NCBI GenBank assembly: GCA_002102225.1
Contig: LQPB01000034.1
Coordinates: 1-64,000, forward strand
Length of the DNA: 64,000 nucleotides
DNA from: Mycobacterium interjectum
Lineage (GTDB): Bacteria > Actinomycetota > Actinomycetes > Mycobacteriales > Mycobacteriaceae
Direction of reading: 5' to 3'
In this document: piece by piece, positions 34,958 to 44,244 of the stretch
Layout: the number at the start of each line of letters is the position of its first letter
How positions within the stretch are numbered: position 1 is the first letter of the stretch
Translations under genes and position numbers: made by a program
Notes under the pieces: model-generated
The model's database searches: none
What the model was told of the DNA's origin: nothing
Seen by the model: the letters and a program-made list of their open reading frames with translations, nothing else

Positions 34958-35826
34958 GCGAGCCCCCTCACCGTGCGCGCCGGCGGCCGCGTCCCCTGGA
35001 TCGAGGACACCATCTCGAGCACCCGCCGGGTGGCCGCGACCTGGTGCACCCGGAACATCCGGACGCCGGCCGCCGCCGCCAGCGCGGTGGCCGCCAGCGT
35101 TCCCTCCAGCCGTTCGGTCAGTTCCACACCCAAAGTCTCCCCGACGAAGTCCTTGTTGCTCAAAGCGAGCAGGACGGGCCACCCCGTCTTAACCAGATCG
35201 CCCACGTGGCGCAACAAGACGAGGCCATGGAAGGTGTTCTTGCCGAAGTCATGGGCCGGGTCGATCAGCACCCGGTCGCGGGGCACCCCGGCCGCCACCG
35301 CCCGGTCCGCCGCCGCGGTCACCCGGCGGATGACGTCGTCGACCACCCCCCGGGTGCTGGTTCCGTAGCTCACCCGGAACGGCCGGGTGCGCGGCAGCGC
35401 CCCGCCGGTGTGCGAGCACACCAGGCCCGCGCCGAACTCGGCGGCCACCTCCGGCAGGGCGGGGTCGATGCCGCCCCAGGTGTCGTTGATCAGGTCGGCG
35501 CCCGCGGCGCAGGCCACCCGGGCCACCCCGGAACGCCAGGTGTCGACGCTGATCAGCTGGTCCGGGTGCGCACCGCGCAGCCATTCGATGAACGGCACCA
35601 GCCGGGCGATCTCGGTGGCTTCGTCGACGCTGTCGCCCGGGCCCGCCTTGACCCCGCCGACGTCGATGACGTCGGCGCCGTCGGCGATGGCCGCCTGCGC
35701 GGCGTCCCGGGCGGCGCCGTCGCTGAACGTCGCGCCCCGGTCGTAGAACGAATCCGGCGTGCGGTTGACGATCGCCATGATCAGCGGGCGATCGCCGGCG
35801 ACGGGCCGGCCGCAGAGGGTCTGCAC
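34954..35826 (-). CDS. folP2: Dihydropteroate synthase homologue FolP2
   Basis: A 290-residue TIM-barrel protein of the DHPS family. NRTPDSF (21-27) matches the substrate-loop motif, and DVGGVKAGPG (55-64) stands where true DHPS have GGESTRPG, so the pterin/p-aminobenzoate loop is altered. Mycobacterial FolP2 is reported to lack DHPS activity; its position between gpgS and fadD6 suggests another role. Start GTG 35826. The M. tuberculosis protein carries a longer repetitive N-terminus that is absent here. Confidence 0.92.
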   Translation of the reverse strand: MQTLCGRPVAGDRPLIMAIVNRTPDSFYDRGATFSDGAARDAAQAAIADGADVIDVGGVKAGPGDSVDEATEIARLVPFIEWLRGAHPDQLISVDTWRSGVARVACAAGADLINDTWGGIDPALPEVAAEFGAGLVCSHTGGALPRTRPFRVSYGTSTRGVVDDVIRRVTAAADRAVAAGVPRDRVLIDPAHDFGKNTFHGLVLLRHVGDLVKTGWPVLLALSNKDFVGETLGVELTERLEGTLAATALAAAAGVRMFRVHQVAATRRVLEMVSSIQGTRPPARTVRGLA

Positions 35827-35910
35827 CCGTCTATGGTGCCTGGCCCGGTCCGCGAGTGTGCGGCCAGCCGCGCCCTGGACGCCGAACGTGCGGCGGGCGG
35901 CGGGCCCGCC

Positions 35911-37695
35911 TCAGCCCTTCGGGCGCTTACCGTCGGCCACTTCGTCGGGGTACTCGTCGTAGAACGGCACGTAGCCCTCGGCGCGCCCGGCCAGCACGTA
36001 CAGCGGGTCCTCGACGTCGGGACCGTAGGCCTGCTCGCGCAGCTCCACCTTGCGGCTCTTGAACGTCGTCGTGTGCTCCAGCGACTTGACCACCCGCACG
36101 AACAACGGCAACGCGTAGGGCGGCAGCTCGTCGTACACGGCACGGGCCAGGGACTGCCCGTCGAACTCGGCGCCCTCGCGCAGCTGGACCGCGGCCATCC
36201 CGGCGCGGCCGCCGGTGCGCGGGATCTCGACGCCGAACACCGTGCATTCCTCGACCGACTTGTCGGAGGCCAGCGCCGCCTCGACCTGAGTGGTCGCCAC
36301 GTTCTCGCCCTTCCACCGGAACGTGTCGCCGAGCCGGTCGACGAATGCGGCGTGGCCCATGCCCTGCGGGCTCATCACGTCCCCCGAGTTGAACCAGCAG
36401 TCACCCTCACGAAAAGCGTTGCGCACCAACTTCTTTTCGGTCGACTCCTTATCGGTGTAGCCGTCGAAGGGCTGCAGCCGGTTGACCCGGCTCAGCAGCA
36501 GGCCGGGCTGTCCGGGCGGCACCCGGCGCACCCGGCCGTTCTCGTCGCGCAGCGGCTCACCGGTGTCGGGGTCGTATTCCACGTAGGCCAACGGCATCGG
36601 AAAGACGCCGGTGCTGCGGGGCACGTTGAAGACGTTGATGAACGCGGTGTTGCCCTCGCTGGAGGCGTAGAACTCGCAGACGCGCGCGATCCCGAATCGG
36701 CTGGTGAACTCGTCCCAGATCTCCGGGCGCAGCCCGTTGCCGGCGATCACCCGCACCTTGTGCCGCCGGTCGGTCGGCTTGGCCGGCTGGTTGAGCAGGT
36801 ACCGGCAGACCTCGCCGATGTAGATGAACGCGGTGGCCTCGCTGGCGATCACCTCGTCCCAGAACTTCGACGCCGAAAACGACTTGCCGAGCGCCAGCGT
36901 CGCGCCGGAGTTGATCACCGACGACAGCGCCACCGTCAGCGCGTTGTTGTGGTACAGCGGCAGGCAGCTGTACAGCGTGTCGGAGCTCTTCAGCCGCAGC
37001 CCGATGCCGCCGAACGCGGCCAGCGCCTTCAGCCACCGCAGGTGCGTCATCACGCTGGCCTTCGGGAAACCCGTGGTGCCCGAGGTGAAGATGTAGAACG
37101 CGGTGTCGCGGGCCTGCACGGCCGACGCCGACGCCGGGTTGGTGGCGGGGGCGCTGACCGCGAACCGCTCCAGGTCCTCGACGGTCATCGTCTCGGTGGC
37201 GCCCGCGCCGCCGCAGTCGGCCACCGCGCTCACCAGGTCGGTCTCGGCGATGAGCACCTTGGCGTCCAGCAGGCCCAGGCTGTGCGCCAGCACCTCGCCG
37301 CGCTGGTGGTAGTTGATCATCCCGGCGACGGCGCCGCACTTGACCGCGGCCAGCATCGCCAGCACCGCCTGCGGCGAGTTGCGCAGCATGATCGCCACGA
37401 CGTCGCCGCTGCCCACGCCGTGCGCGGCCAGCACCGCGGCGTAGCGGTTGGCGGCCGCGTTGGCGTCGCGGTAGGTCAGCTGCTGATCGCCGAACCGCAG
37501 AAACACCCGGTCGCCGTAGCGGGCGGCCCGGTCGGCGAACACCGTGCCGATCGATTTCTTGGAGCCCGGCTGCGCCAGCAGCCCGGTCAGCGCCCCCCGC
37601 ATGATCACCGGGATGTCGGCCAGCAGTCCCGGCACCCGCGATGCGATGTCGGTCAGCCTGACCGCTGTGCGCGCTCCCCCGTCGTGGTCGGACAA
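35911..37695 (-). CDS. fadD6: Long-chain fatty acid-CoA ligase FadD6
   Basis: A 594-residue FATP-type adenylating enzyme activating very-long-chain fatty acids. The AMP-binding P-loop YIFTSGTTGFPKA, the YxxSEG segment FYASSEGN and the C-terminal FRWKGENVATTQVE are clear. The start is TTG 37695 (MSDHDGGA), supported by GAGGAAAAC just upstream and by agreement with the N-terminus of Rv1206. It is likely the first gene of fadD6-folP2-gpgS-Rv1209-tag. Confidence 0.94.
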   Translation of the reverse strand: MSDHDGGARTAVRLTDIASRVPGLLADIPVIMRGALTGLLAQPGSKKSIGTVFADRAARYGDRVFLRFGDQQLTYRDANAAANRYAAVLAAHGVGSGDVVAIMLRNSPQAVLAMLAAVKCGAVAGMINYHQRGEVLAHSLGLLDAKVLIAETDLVSAVADCGGAGATETMTVEDLERFAVSAPATNPASASAVQARDTAFYIFTSGTTGFPKASVMTHLRWLKALAAFGGIGLRLKSSDTLYSCLPLYHNNALTVALSSVINSGATLALGKSFSASKFWDEVIASEATAFIYIGEVCRYLLNQPAKPTDRRHKVRVIAGNGLRPEIWDEFTSRFGIARVCEFYASSEGNTAFINVFNVPRSTGVFPMPLAYVEYDPDTGEPLRDENGRVRRVPPGQPGLLLSRVNRLQPFDGYTDKESTEKKLVRNAFREGDCWFNSGDVMSPQGMGHAAFVDRLGDTFRWKGENVATTQVEAALASDKSVEECTVFGVEIPRTGGRAGMAAVQLREGAEFDGQSLARAVYDELPPYALPLFVRVVKSLEHTTTFKSRKVELREQAYGPDVEDPLYVLAGRAEGYVPFYDEYPDEVADGKRPKG

Positions 37696-37754
37696 CGTTT
37701 TCCTCTATTCCTGTAAGTCCCCGCGGCGCCCTTCCGCTGAGCTGAGCCCGGATC

Positions 37755-38318
37755 TCACGCGGGTGCGCACGCCTCCACTGCGGCACCCACCTTATCGACC
37801 AGCACCAACCGGTCCATCGCCGCTTGCGAGATATAGCCGCGGTCGGCCAGTCCGCACAGCCACAGCCACAGGCCCTCGTAGTGCCCGAAGGGGTCCAGCA
37901 TCACGACGGGTTTGTCGTGCACCCCGAGAAAGCCTGTGGTCCACGCGTCGAACAGCTCGTCCAGGGTGCCCACGCCGCCGGGCAGCACGATGAACGCGTC
38001 GGCGTGGTCCTCCATGATCTGCTTGCGCTGGTGCATGGTGTCGCTGACGATCAGCTCGTCGGCCTCGGTGTCGGCGACCTCGAGGCGCATCAGGTGCTGC
38101 GGGATGACGCCGACGGTCCGTCCGCCGCGGGCGCGAGCCGCGCTCGCCACCGCACCCATCGCCGACACCCGGCCGCCGCCCCACACCAGGGTCCAGCCGC
38201 GCTCGGCGATCGCCTCGCCGAGTTCCGAAGCGAGCGCGAGCAATTCGGCGTGCTCGGGGCCCGACGCGCAGTACACGCACACCGCCCAGGCGGCTGACGG
38301 GTCGCGTTCGGCGCGCAT
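37755..38318 (-). CDS. LOG-family cytokinin-activating phosphoribohydrolase (Rv1205-like)
   Basis: A 187-residue Rossmann-fold enzyme of the LONELY GUY family, which releases cytokinin bases from nucleoside monophosphates. The signature PGGVGTLDEL and the upstream WGGGRVSAMG nucleotide-binding segment are intact. Rv1205 of M. tuberculosis is a functional LOG whose accumulation harms NO resistance in proteasome mutants. The frame runs on to 38489, but ATG 38318 (MRAERDPSA) gives the Rv1205 length. Divergent from the ATPase gene. Confidence 0.93.
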   Translation of the reverse strand: MRAERDPSAAWAVCVYCASGPEHAELLALASELGEAIAERGWTLVWGGGRVSAMGAVASAARARGGRTVGVIPQHLMRLEVADTEADELIVSDTMHQRKQIMEDHADAFIVLPGGVGTLDELFDAWTTGFLGVHDKPVVMLDPFGHYEGLWLWLCGLADRGYISQAAMDRLVLVDKVGAAVEACAPA

Positions 38319-38379
38319 ACAACGAAACGTAGACCAAGCCCGATGCGGCACGCACACCGCGCGCAATAAACTCCGGCGG

Positions 38380-40497
38380 GTGCCGATTCGTTGGAACGTC
38401 CCCCAGCACCAGGCCGCGTTGGCACGGCTGACCGACGCCCTGCCGGCCGGCCGCGGGGCCGTGGTGCTCGGGCCCGACGGCTGCGGCAAATCGACCCTGG
38501 CCCGGCTGGCCGCCGAGGGCTACGCCGCCGCGCACCCGGGCACGCTCACCCGCTGGGTGACCGGCACCCCGACCGAGCGCGCGGTCCCCTTCGGGGCGTT
38601 CGGCCACCTGGTCGCCATCTCCGAGATCGGCAAACCGGCGGCGCTGTTGCGGGCGGCCCGCGCGTCGCTGGAAGGGCAGGGTGACCTGCTGCTCGTGGTC
38701 GACGACGCCCACGAGCTCGACGTGCTGTCGGCCACGCTGGTGTACCAGTTGGCGCTGGCCGGAACGGCCCGGATGGTCGTCACCGCCCGCGCCGACAAGG
38801 CGCCCGAGGCCATCGCGGCCCTGTGGACCGACGGCCTGCTGGACCGGATCGACATCGAGGCGCCGGGTAGGCAGACCGGTCGCGCCGAGGTCGACGCCTT
38901 CCTCGCCGAGTTGCCCGGCCCGGCCCGGGCGGTGCTGGACTACCTCGCCGTGGCGGAGCCGCTGTCGCTCGCCGACCTGACCACCCTCGCGGGTCCGGGC
39001 GCCGTCAGCGCGGCGGAGGAACTCGGCGCGGCGGAAACCCGGTCGCGCGGCGGGCGTTCCGACGACCCGGTGGTGTACACCGCACACCCGCTGTTCGCCG
39101 AGCGCGCGCTGGCCACGCTCGGTCCCGAGGACGCGCGGCGGCGGCGCACCGAGGTCGTCGAGGTGCTGTCCCGGCGCCCGTCGGAGGAGCTCAGCGACCG
39201 GCTGCGGCTGGCGTCGCTGGCCCTGGATAGCGACGCCCCCCAGCGCACCGCCGACGTCGCCGCCGCCGCCCAGCAGGCGTTGCGGCTGGGCGACCTCGCG
39301 CTCGGCGAACGCCTGGCCCGCGCCGCGCTGGACCGGTCCGGGGGCCTGACGGCTCGGCTGGCGCTGGCCCACGCGCTGGCATGGCAGGGCCGTGGCCGCG
39401 AGGCCGACGCCGTGCTGGCCGCCGTCGACGCGGGTGCGCTGGCCGAGCCGGCGCTGATGGACTGGGCGCTGCTGCGGGCAGCCAACCAGTTCTGGATGCT
39501 CAGCGAGCCCGAACGGGCCACCGCCTTCCTCCGGACCATCCGCGGCAGGGTCTCCGAAGCGGGGCCGCGCGCCACGCTCGACGCGCTGAGCGCCACCTTC
39601 GCGATGAACGCGGGCAACGTCGGCTACGCCGTCAAGGTCGCCGGCGAGGTGCTGGACTCGCCGGCGGCCGACGACCAGGCGGTGGCCTGGGCCGCCAGCG
39701 CGTCCGTGCTGTGCGCGGCGCGGCAGGGCCGGTTCGGCGATGTCGAACCGCTGGCGCAGCGCGCCCTGGCCGCCGAGCACCCCGGGCTGCTGCGCTTCAC
39801 GATCGGGCTGGGCCAGACCACGGCGCTGTTGATGGCCGGGCGGCTGTCGGCCGCGCGCGACGTGGCTCAGCAGTTCACCGACTTCGCCGAGCTGCAGCAG
39901 CCCGGCCGCGCGATCGGCGAGGTTTTGCTCGCGCACGTGCTGATCGCCGACGGCGAATTCGGCGCCGCCGCCGCGCTGCTGGCCCCGGCGGCCGCGACCC
40001 TGGAACGCACCGGCTACTCGTGGGGACCGCTGTCGCTGACGCTGCTGGCCATCGCGCTGGCCCAGCAGGGCGACACCGCCGCGACGGCGAAGGCCTTGAG
40101 CAGGGCCGAATCCCGGCACGGCACCAAGTCGGCGCTGTTCGGCCCCGAGCTCGGCGTCGCGCGGGCGTGGCGGCTGGCCACGATGCGCGACGCGCACGGC
40201 GCGGTGGCCGCCGCCCGCGACGCCGCCCGGATGGCCGAACGCGGCGGGCAGTCGGCCGTGGCGCTGCGCGCCTGGCACGAGGCCGTCCGCCTCGGGGACA
40301 CCCGGGCGGCGGATCCCCTGGCCCGGCTGTGCGGCGAGGTCGACTGCGCGGTGGGCGCACTCGCCCTCGCCCACGCGCGGGCGTTGGCGGCCGGCGACGG
40401 CGCGGCGCTGCGGGGCGCCTCGGAGCGGTTCGCGGCGGTGGGGATGCGGGCGGCGGCCGCCGATGCCGCCGCGCAGGCGGACCGCCTCGGCGGTTAG
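38380..40497 (+). CDS. STAND-type ATPase related to LuxR/MalT regulators, no HTH domain (Rv1204c-like)
   Basis: A 705-residue signalling ATPase. Walker A is GPDGCGKST (31-39), Walker B LLLVVDDAHE (about 97-106); the rest is an alpha-helical repeat domain (about 260-700) like that of MalT/LuxR-type regulators. The protein ends in ASERFAAVGMRAAAADAAAQADRL, where family members continue into a LuxR helix-turn-helix; here the stop comes first and the downstream bases do not encode one in any frame I can see. Start GTG 38380 is chosen because upstream codons overlap the LOG gene antisense. Confidence 0.8.
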   Translation: MPIRWNVPQHQAALARLTDALPAGRGAVVLGPDGCGKSTLARLAAEGYAAAHPGTLTRWVTGTPTERAVPFGAFGHLVAISEIGKPAALLRAARASLEGQGDLLLVVDDAHELDVLSATLVYQLALAGTARMVVTARADKAPEAIAALWTDGLLDRIDIEAPGRQTGRAEVDAFLAELPGPARAVLDYLAVAEPLSLADLTTLAGPGAVSAAEELGAAETRSRGGRSDDPVVYTAHPLFAERALATLGPEDARRRRTEVVEVLSRRPSEELSDRLRLASLALDSDAPQRTADVAAAAQQALRLGDLALGERLARAALDRSGGLTARLALAHALAWQGRGREADAVLAAVDAGALAEPALMDWALLRAANQFWMLSEPERATAFLRTIRGRVSEAGPRATLDALSATFAMNAGNVGYAVKVAGEVLDSPAADDQAVAWAASASVLCAARQGRFGDVEPLAQRALAAEHPGLLRFTIGLGQTTALLMAGRLSAARDVAQQFTDFAELQQPGRAIGEVLLAHVLIADGEFGAAAALLAPAAATLERTGYSWGPLSLTLLAIALAQQGDTAATAKALSRAESRHGTKSALFGPELGVARAWRLATMRDAHGAVAAARDAARMAERGGQSAVALRAWHEAVRLGDTRAADPLARLCGEVDCAVGALALAHARALAAGDGAALRGASERFAAVGMRAAAADAAAQADRLGG

Positions 40498-40611
40498 GGC
40501 CGCAAACGGGCTCACCGCATCGTGCGCGAACCGTGACGCCGCCGTGTTACCGCGGTGACTATTACGCCTCACTGTTTCCGAAAGTGACTTCGCTCGGCGC
40601 TGGGAGGCTGG

Positions 40612-42111
40612 ATGCGGATCCGCCCTTCGCGCGCGGTAAGACTGCTCGCGGCCGGTTTGCTGGTCGCCGCGCTGACGACTGACGCGTCCTCGGTCGTCGC
40701 CCCGCCCCCGGCCCGGGCGGCGGCGCCCGGACCGACCCTGCCGCTCGGCCACGCCGGCCGCTGGATGACCGACACCGACGGGCGCGTCGTCATCCTGCAC
40801 GGGCTCAACCAGGTCTACAAGCTGCCGCCCTACGAGCCGTCGGCCGATGGCTTCGGCGACGACGACGCGGCCTTCCTGCAGGCCAACGGCTTCAACGCGA
40901 TGCGGCTGGGGGTCATCTGGGCCGCCGTGGAGCCGCAGCCGCTCAGCTACGACGACAACTACCTCACCTCGATCGCGCAGACCGTGGCGACGCTGGCCGC
41001 CCACGGCATCGTCAGCCTGCTCGACTTCCATCAAGACCTCTACAACGAGGCGTTCCAGGGCGAGGGTGCACCGGCGTGGGCGGTGGCGCAGGCGGGGCTG
41101 CCCAACCCGCAACTCGGCTTCCCCGGCAACTACTTCCTCAACCCCGCCGAGGAGTACGCGTGGAGCGCCTTTTGGCGCAACGCCCCCGCGCCGGACGGGA
41201 TCGGGCTGCAGGACCACTACGCGCGCGCCTGGGCGCACGTCGCCGGCTTCTTCCACGGCAACCCCGGCGTGTTCGGCTACGAGGTGCTGAACGAGCCGTG
41301 GCCCGGCTTCATCTGGGAGGGTTGCTTCAACTTTGTGCTGGGCTGCCCGGTGCAGGACCACAAGCTGACCGTGTTCTACCGCAAGGTGGTGCCGGTGATC
41401 CGAGCGGCCGACCCCACCACGCTGGTGTTCTTCGAGCCGAACACGCTGTCCGACGAGGGCGTCCATACCGACCTCGGCGGCGTGGTCGACCCGAGCACCG
41501 GGTTCTCGTTCCACGACTACTGCGCCATCGAATCGGCGTTGCACAAGAACATCACCTGCCGCTTCCAGGACGGCCTCACGATCACCAACGCCAACCTCTA
41601 CGCGGCCTTCCACCACATCCCGCCGCTGCTCACGGAGTTCGGCGCCACCAACGACCTGAACAACCTCGCCGAGGTGATGCGCCACACCGACCGGCAGCGG
41701 ATGGGCTGGCTGGAGTGGGCGTACACCGGCAACGACAAGACGAGCTCGTCACCGACCGACCAGGCGCTGGTTTTCAACCCCGCCCAGCCGCCGACGGGCG
41801 CCAACGTCAACGCCGCCAAGCTCGGAGTGCTCGCCTCCCCCTACCCCCAGGTGGTCGCCGGCACGCCGCGGGACTGGTCGTTTCGGTCGGGCGTTTTCCG
41901 GCTGTGCTACTCGACCGAGCGCGCCGACCGCGCGGGCAGCTTCGCGCCCGGCGCGCAGACCCTCATCTCGGTGCCGCCCGTGGAGTATCCGAATGGCTAT
42001 CACGTGAGCGTCGCGGGCGGACAAGTGGTTTCGCCGCCCAACGCCCCGGTGCTGGCCGTGGTAGCCAACGCGGGCGCCGGCGCCGTCGACGTGGTGGTGG
42101 CGCCGGCGTAA
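40612..42111 (+). CDS. Secreted GH5 glycosidase, endoglycoceramidase-like
   Basis: A 499-residue exported enzyme. A signal peptide (1-36, ending in ARA) precedes a (beta/alpha)8 GH5 domain: catalytic acid Glu228 in VLNEPW and nucleophile Glu342 in LTEFGA, with the upstream DFHQDLYNE typical of endoglycoceramidases that cut the glycan from glycosphingolipids. A C-terminal beta-domain (about 410-499) follows. Four cysteines (about 238-245, 304, 316) suggest disulfides. GGGAGG precedes ATG 40612. It replaces what I recall as a small hypothetical gene (Rv1203c) at this spot. Mycobacteria are not known to make glycosphingolipids, so a host or environmental substrate is likely. Confidence 0.85.
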   Translation: MRIRPSRAVRLLAAGLLVAALTTDASSVVAPPPARAAAPGPTLPLGHAGRWMTDTDGRVVILHGLNQVYKLPPYEPSADGFGDDDAAFLQANGFNAMRLGVIWAAVEPQPLSYDDNYLTSIAQTVATLAAHGIVSLLDFHQDLYNEAFQGEGAPAWAVAQAGLPNPQLGFPGNYFLNPAEEYAWSAFWRNAPAPDGIGLQDHYARAWAHVAGFFHGNPGVFGYEVLNEPWPGFIWEGCFNFVLGCPVQDHKLTVFYRKVVPVIRAADPTTLVFFEPNTLSDEGVHTDLGGVVDPSTGFSFHDYCAIESALHKNITCRFQDGLTITNANLYAAFHHIPPLLTEFGATNDLNNLAEVMRHTDRQRMGWLEWAYTGNDKTSSSPTDQALVFNPAQPPTGANVNAAKLGVLASPYPQVVAGTPRDWSFRSGVFRLCYSTERADRAGSFAPGAQTLISVPPVEYPNGYHVSVAGGQVVSPPNAPVLAVVANAGAGAVDVVVAPA

Positions 42112-42120
42112 TCCGCGCCG

Positions 42121-43185
42121 CTACGCGCTCAGGTAGCGCCGCAGCGTCTGCACCGCCGCGGTGACGTTGGCGACCGGCACCCGTTCGTCGCGGGTGTGGG
42201 CCAGGTTGGGATCGCCCGGGCCGAAATTGACCGCGGGGATGCCCAGCGCGGCGAACCGCGCCACGTCCGTCCAGCCGTATTTCGCCCGGACCCGCCCGCC
42301 GGCGGCCTCGACCAGCGCCTTGGCTGCGGGCTGGGACAGGCCGGGCAGCGCGCCCGCGGCGGCGTCGGTCTGCTCGATGTGCACGTCCAGGCCGTCGAAC
42401 ACCTCGTGCACGTGTTGCAGCGCCGCGGCCACCGAGCGGTCCGGGGCGAAGCGGAAGTTGACCGTCACCGCGGCGGCGTCGGGTATCACGTTGCCGGCCA
42501 CGCCGCCGTCGATGCGCACCGCCGACAGGCCCTCCCGGTACTCGCAACCGTCGATGTCGACGGTGCGCGCGTCGTATCCGGCCAGCCGGTCCAGCACGGC
42601 GCCCAGCTTGTGAATGGCGTTGTCGCCCAACCACGCTCGCGCCGAGTGGGCCCGCGTGCCGGTCGCGCCGATCACCACGCGCAGCGTGCCCTGGCAACCG
42701 GCCTCGATGTAGCCGCCGGTGGGTTCGCCCAGGATGGCGACGTCGGCGGCCAGCCACTCCGGCAGCTCGCGCTCGATGCGGCCCAAACCGTTTGCGGCCG
42801 CGTCGATTTCCTCGCAGTCGTAGAACACCAGGGTCAGGTCGTGCACCGGTTCGGCCACGGTGGCGGCCAGGTGCAGGAACACGGCGTCACCGGCCTTCAT
42901 GTCCGCGGTGCCGCAGCCGTACAGGTCGCCGCCCTCCAAGCGACTGGGCAGGTTGCCCGCCACCGGGACGGTGTCCAGGTGCCCGGCCAGCAGCACCCGC
43001 GACGGGCGGTGCCGTTGCGTGCGCGCCAGCACCGCGTTGCCGTTGCGGATGATCTCGAAGCCCGACGCCTGGGCGCGCAGCGCGGCCTCCACCTCGTCGG
43101 CCAGGCGCGCCTCGTCGCGCGATTCGCTGGGGATGTCGACCAGCGCCGCGGTCAACGCGATCGGGTCCCCGCGCAAGTCCAGCAC
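42121..43185 (-). CDS. dapE: Succinyl-diaminopimelate desuccinylase DapE
   Basis: A 354-residue M20 zinc amidohydrolase for the succinylase branch of lysine/meso-DAP synthesis. Metal ligands are visible in AGHLDTVP (His, with catalytic Asp), [10 protein letters not shown] (bridging Asp), DCEEID (catalytic Glu plus Glu ligand) and the C-terminal NLAHTRDE (His). Start GTG 43185. It is divergent from dapD, the enzyme two steps earlier, across a 113-bp gap that holds a 20-bp inverted repeat. Counterpart of Rv1202. Confidence 0.95.
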   Translation of the reverse strand: MLDLRGDPIALTAALVDIPSESRDEARLADEVEAALRAQASGFEIIRNGNAVLARTQRHRPSRVLLAGHLDTVPVAGNLPSRLEGGDLYGCGTADMKAGDAVFLHLAATVAEPVHDLTLVFYDCEEIDAAANGLGRIERELPEWLAADVAILGEPTGGYIEAGCQGTLRVVIGATGTRAHSARAWLGDNAIHKLGAVLDRLAGYDARTVDIDGCEYREGLSAVRIDGGVAGNVIPDAAAVTVNFRFAPDRSVAAALQHVHEVFDGLDVHIEQTDAAAGALPGLSQPAAKALVEAAGGRVRAKYGWTDVARFAALGIPAVNFGPGDPNLAHTRDERVPVANVTAAVQTLRRYLSA

Positions 43186-43217
43186 GCCCCCAAGGGTAAT
43201 GGGTCACCCTCATTCGG

Positions 43218-43275
43218 CGAGCAGACGCAGAATCGCACCATCGGCCGGCCTGGGATGCGATTCTGCGTCTGCTCG
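43218..43275. repeat. 20-bp perfect inverted repeat between dapE and dapD
   Basis: Arm 1 (43218-43237, starting CGAGCAGACGC) and arm 2 (43256-43275, ending GCGTCTGCTCG) are exact reverse complements separated by 18 nt. It would form a strong hairpin in either transcript and falls in the divergent promoter gap. It could be a dispersed palindrome or a regulatory structure; I have no proof of either. Confidence 0.85.
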
Positions 43276-43298
43276 GCGGCCCAAGTAACCTGACCGCC

Positions 43299-44243
43299 GT
43301 GACTGGAGCTGCAGGCATCGGGTTGGCGACGCTGGCCAACGACGGGTCGGTCCTCGACACGTGGTTTCCCGCACCGGAACTGACGGAATCGGGCACCGGC
43401 GGCACGTCGCGCCTCGCGTTGTCGGACGTACCGCCCGAGCTGGTTGCGCTGGTGGGGCGCGACGACGAGCGCGGCACCGAGACCATCGCCGTGCGCACGG
43501 TCATCGGCTCGCTCGACGAGGTGGCCGCCGACGCCTACGACGCCTACCTGCGGCTGCATCTGCTGTCGCACCGGCTGGTGGCGCCGCACGGGCTGAACGC
43601 CGGCGGCCTGTTCGGGGTATTGACCAACGTCGTGTGGACTAATCGCGGGCCCTGCGCGATCGAGGGCTTCGAGGCGGTCCGGGCGCGGCTGCGCCGCCAC
43701 GGTCCGGTGACCGTCTACGGCGTGGACAAGTTCCCGCGGATGGTCGACTACGTCCTGCCGACCGGGGTGCGCATCGCCGACGCCGACCGGGTGCGCCTCG
43801 GCGCCCACCTGGCGCCCGGCACGACGGTGATGCACGAGGGCTTCGTCAACTACAACGCCGGCACCCTGGGCGCGTCGATGGTCGAGGGGCGCATCTCGGC
43901 CGGCGTGGTGGTGGGCGACGGGTCGGACATCGGCGGCGGGGCGTCCATCATGGGCACGCTGTCCGGCGGTGGCACGCAAGTGATTTCGATCGGCAAGCGG
44001 TGCCTGCTCGGCGCCAACGCGGGCGTGGGCATCTCGCTCGGCGACGACTGCGTCGTTGAGGCCGGCCTGTACGTCACCGCGGGCACTAAGGTCACCATGC
44101 CCGACGGGACGGCGGTCAAGGCCCGCGACCTGTCCGGCGCCGACAACCTGCTCTTCCGCCGCAACTCGGTCACCGGCGCGGTCGAGGTGGTGGGCCGCGA
44201 CGGTCAGGGCATCGCGCTCAACGAGGACCTGCACGCCAACTGA
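43299..44243 (+). CDS. dapD: Tetrahydrodipicolinate N-succinyltransferase DapD
   Basis: A 314-residue left-handed beta-helix acyltransferase using succinyl-CoA in the DAP pathway. The hexapeptide repeats run from about 165 to 260 ([24 protein letters not shown]), preceded by [13 protein letters not shown] and [13 protein letters not shown], close to DapD of M. tuberculosis (Rv1201c). Start GTG 43299. Its stop lies 1 bp from the stop of the convergent MFS gene. Confidence 0.95.
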   Translation: MTGAAGIGLATLANDGSVLDTWFPAPELTESGTGGTSRLALSDVPPELVALVGRDDERGTETIAVRTVIGSLDEVAADAYDAYLRLHLLSHRLVAPHGLNAGGLFGVLTNVVWTNRGPCAIEGFEAVRARLRRHGPVTVYGVDKFPRMVDYVLPTGVRIADADRVRLGAHLAPGTTVMHEGFVNYNAGTLGASMVEGRISAGVVVGDGSDIGGGASIMGTLSGGGTQVISIGKRCLLGANAGVGISLGDDCVVEAGLYVTAGTKVTMPDGTAVKARDLSGADNLLFRRNSVTGAVEVVGRDGQGIALNEDLHAN

Positions 44244-44244
44244 G

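Noticed and set aside
37792..41685. 1297-residue reverse ORF
   Set aside because: Runs antisense through the STAND ATPase and GH5 genes and out of phase through the LOG gene; low-complexity His/Arg/Gln composition and no family resemblance. High GC keeps such frames open.
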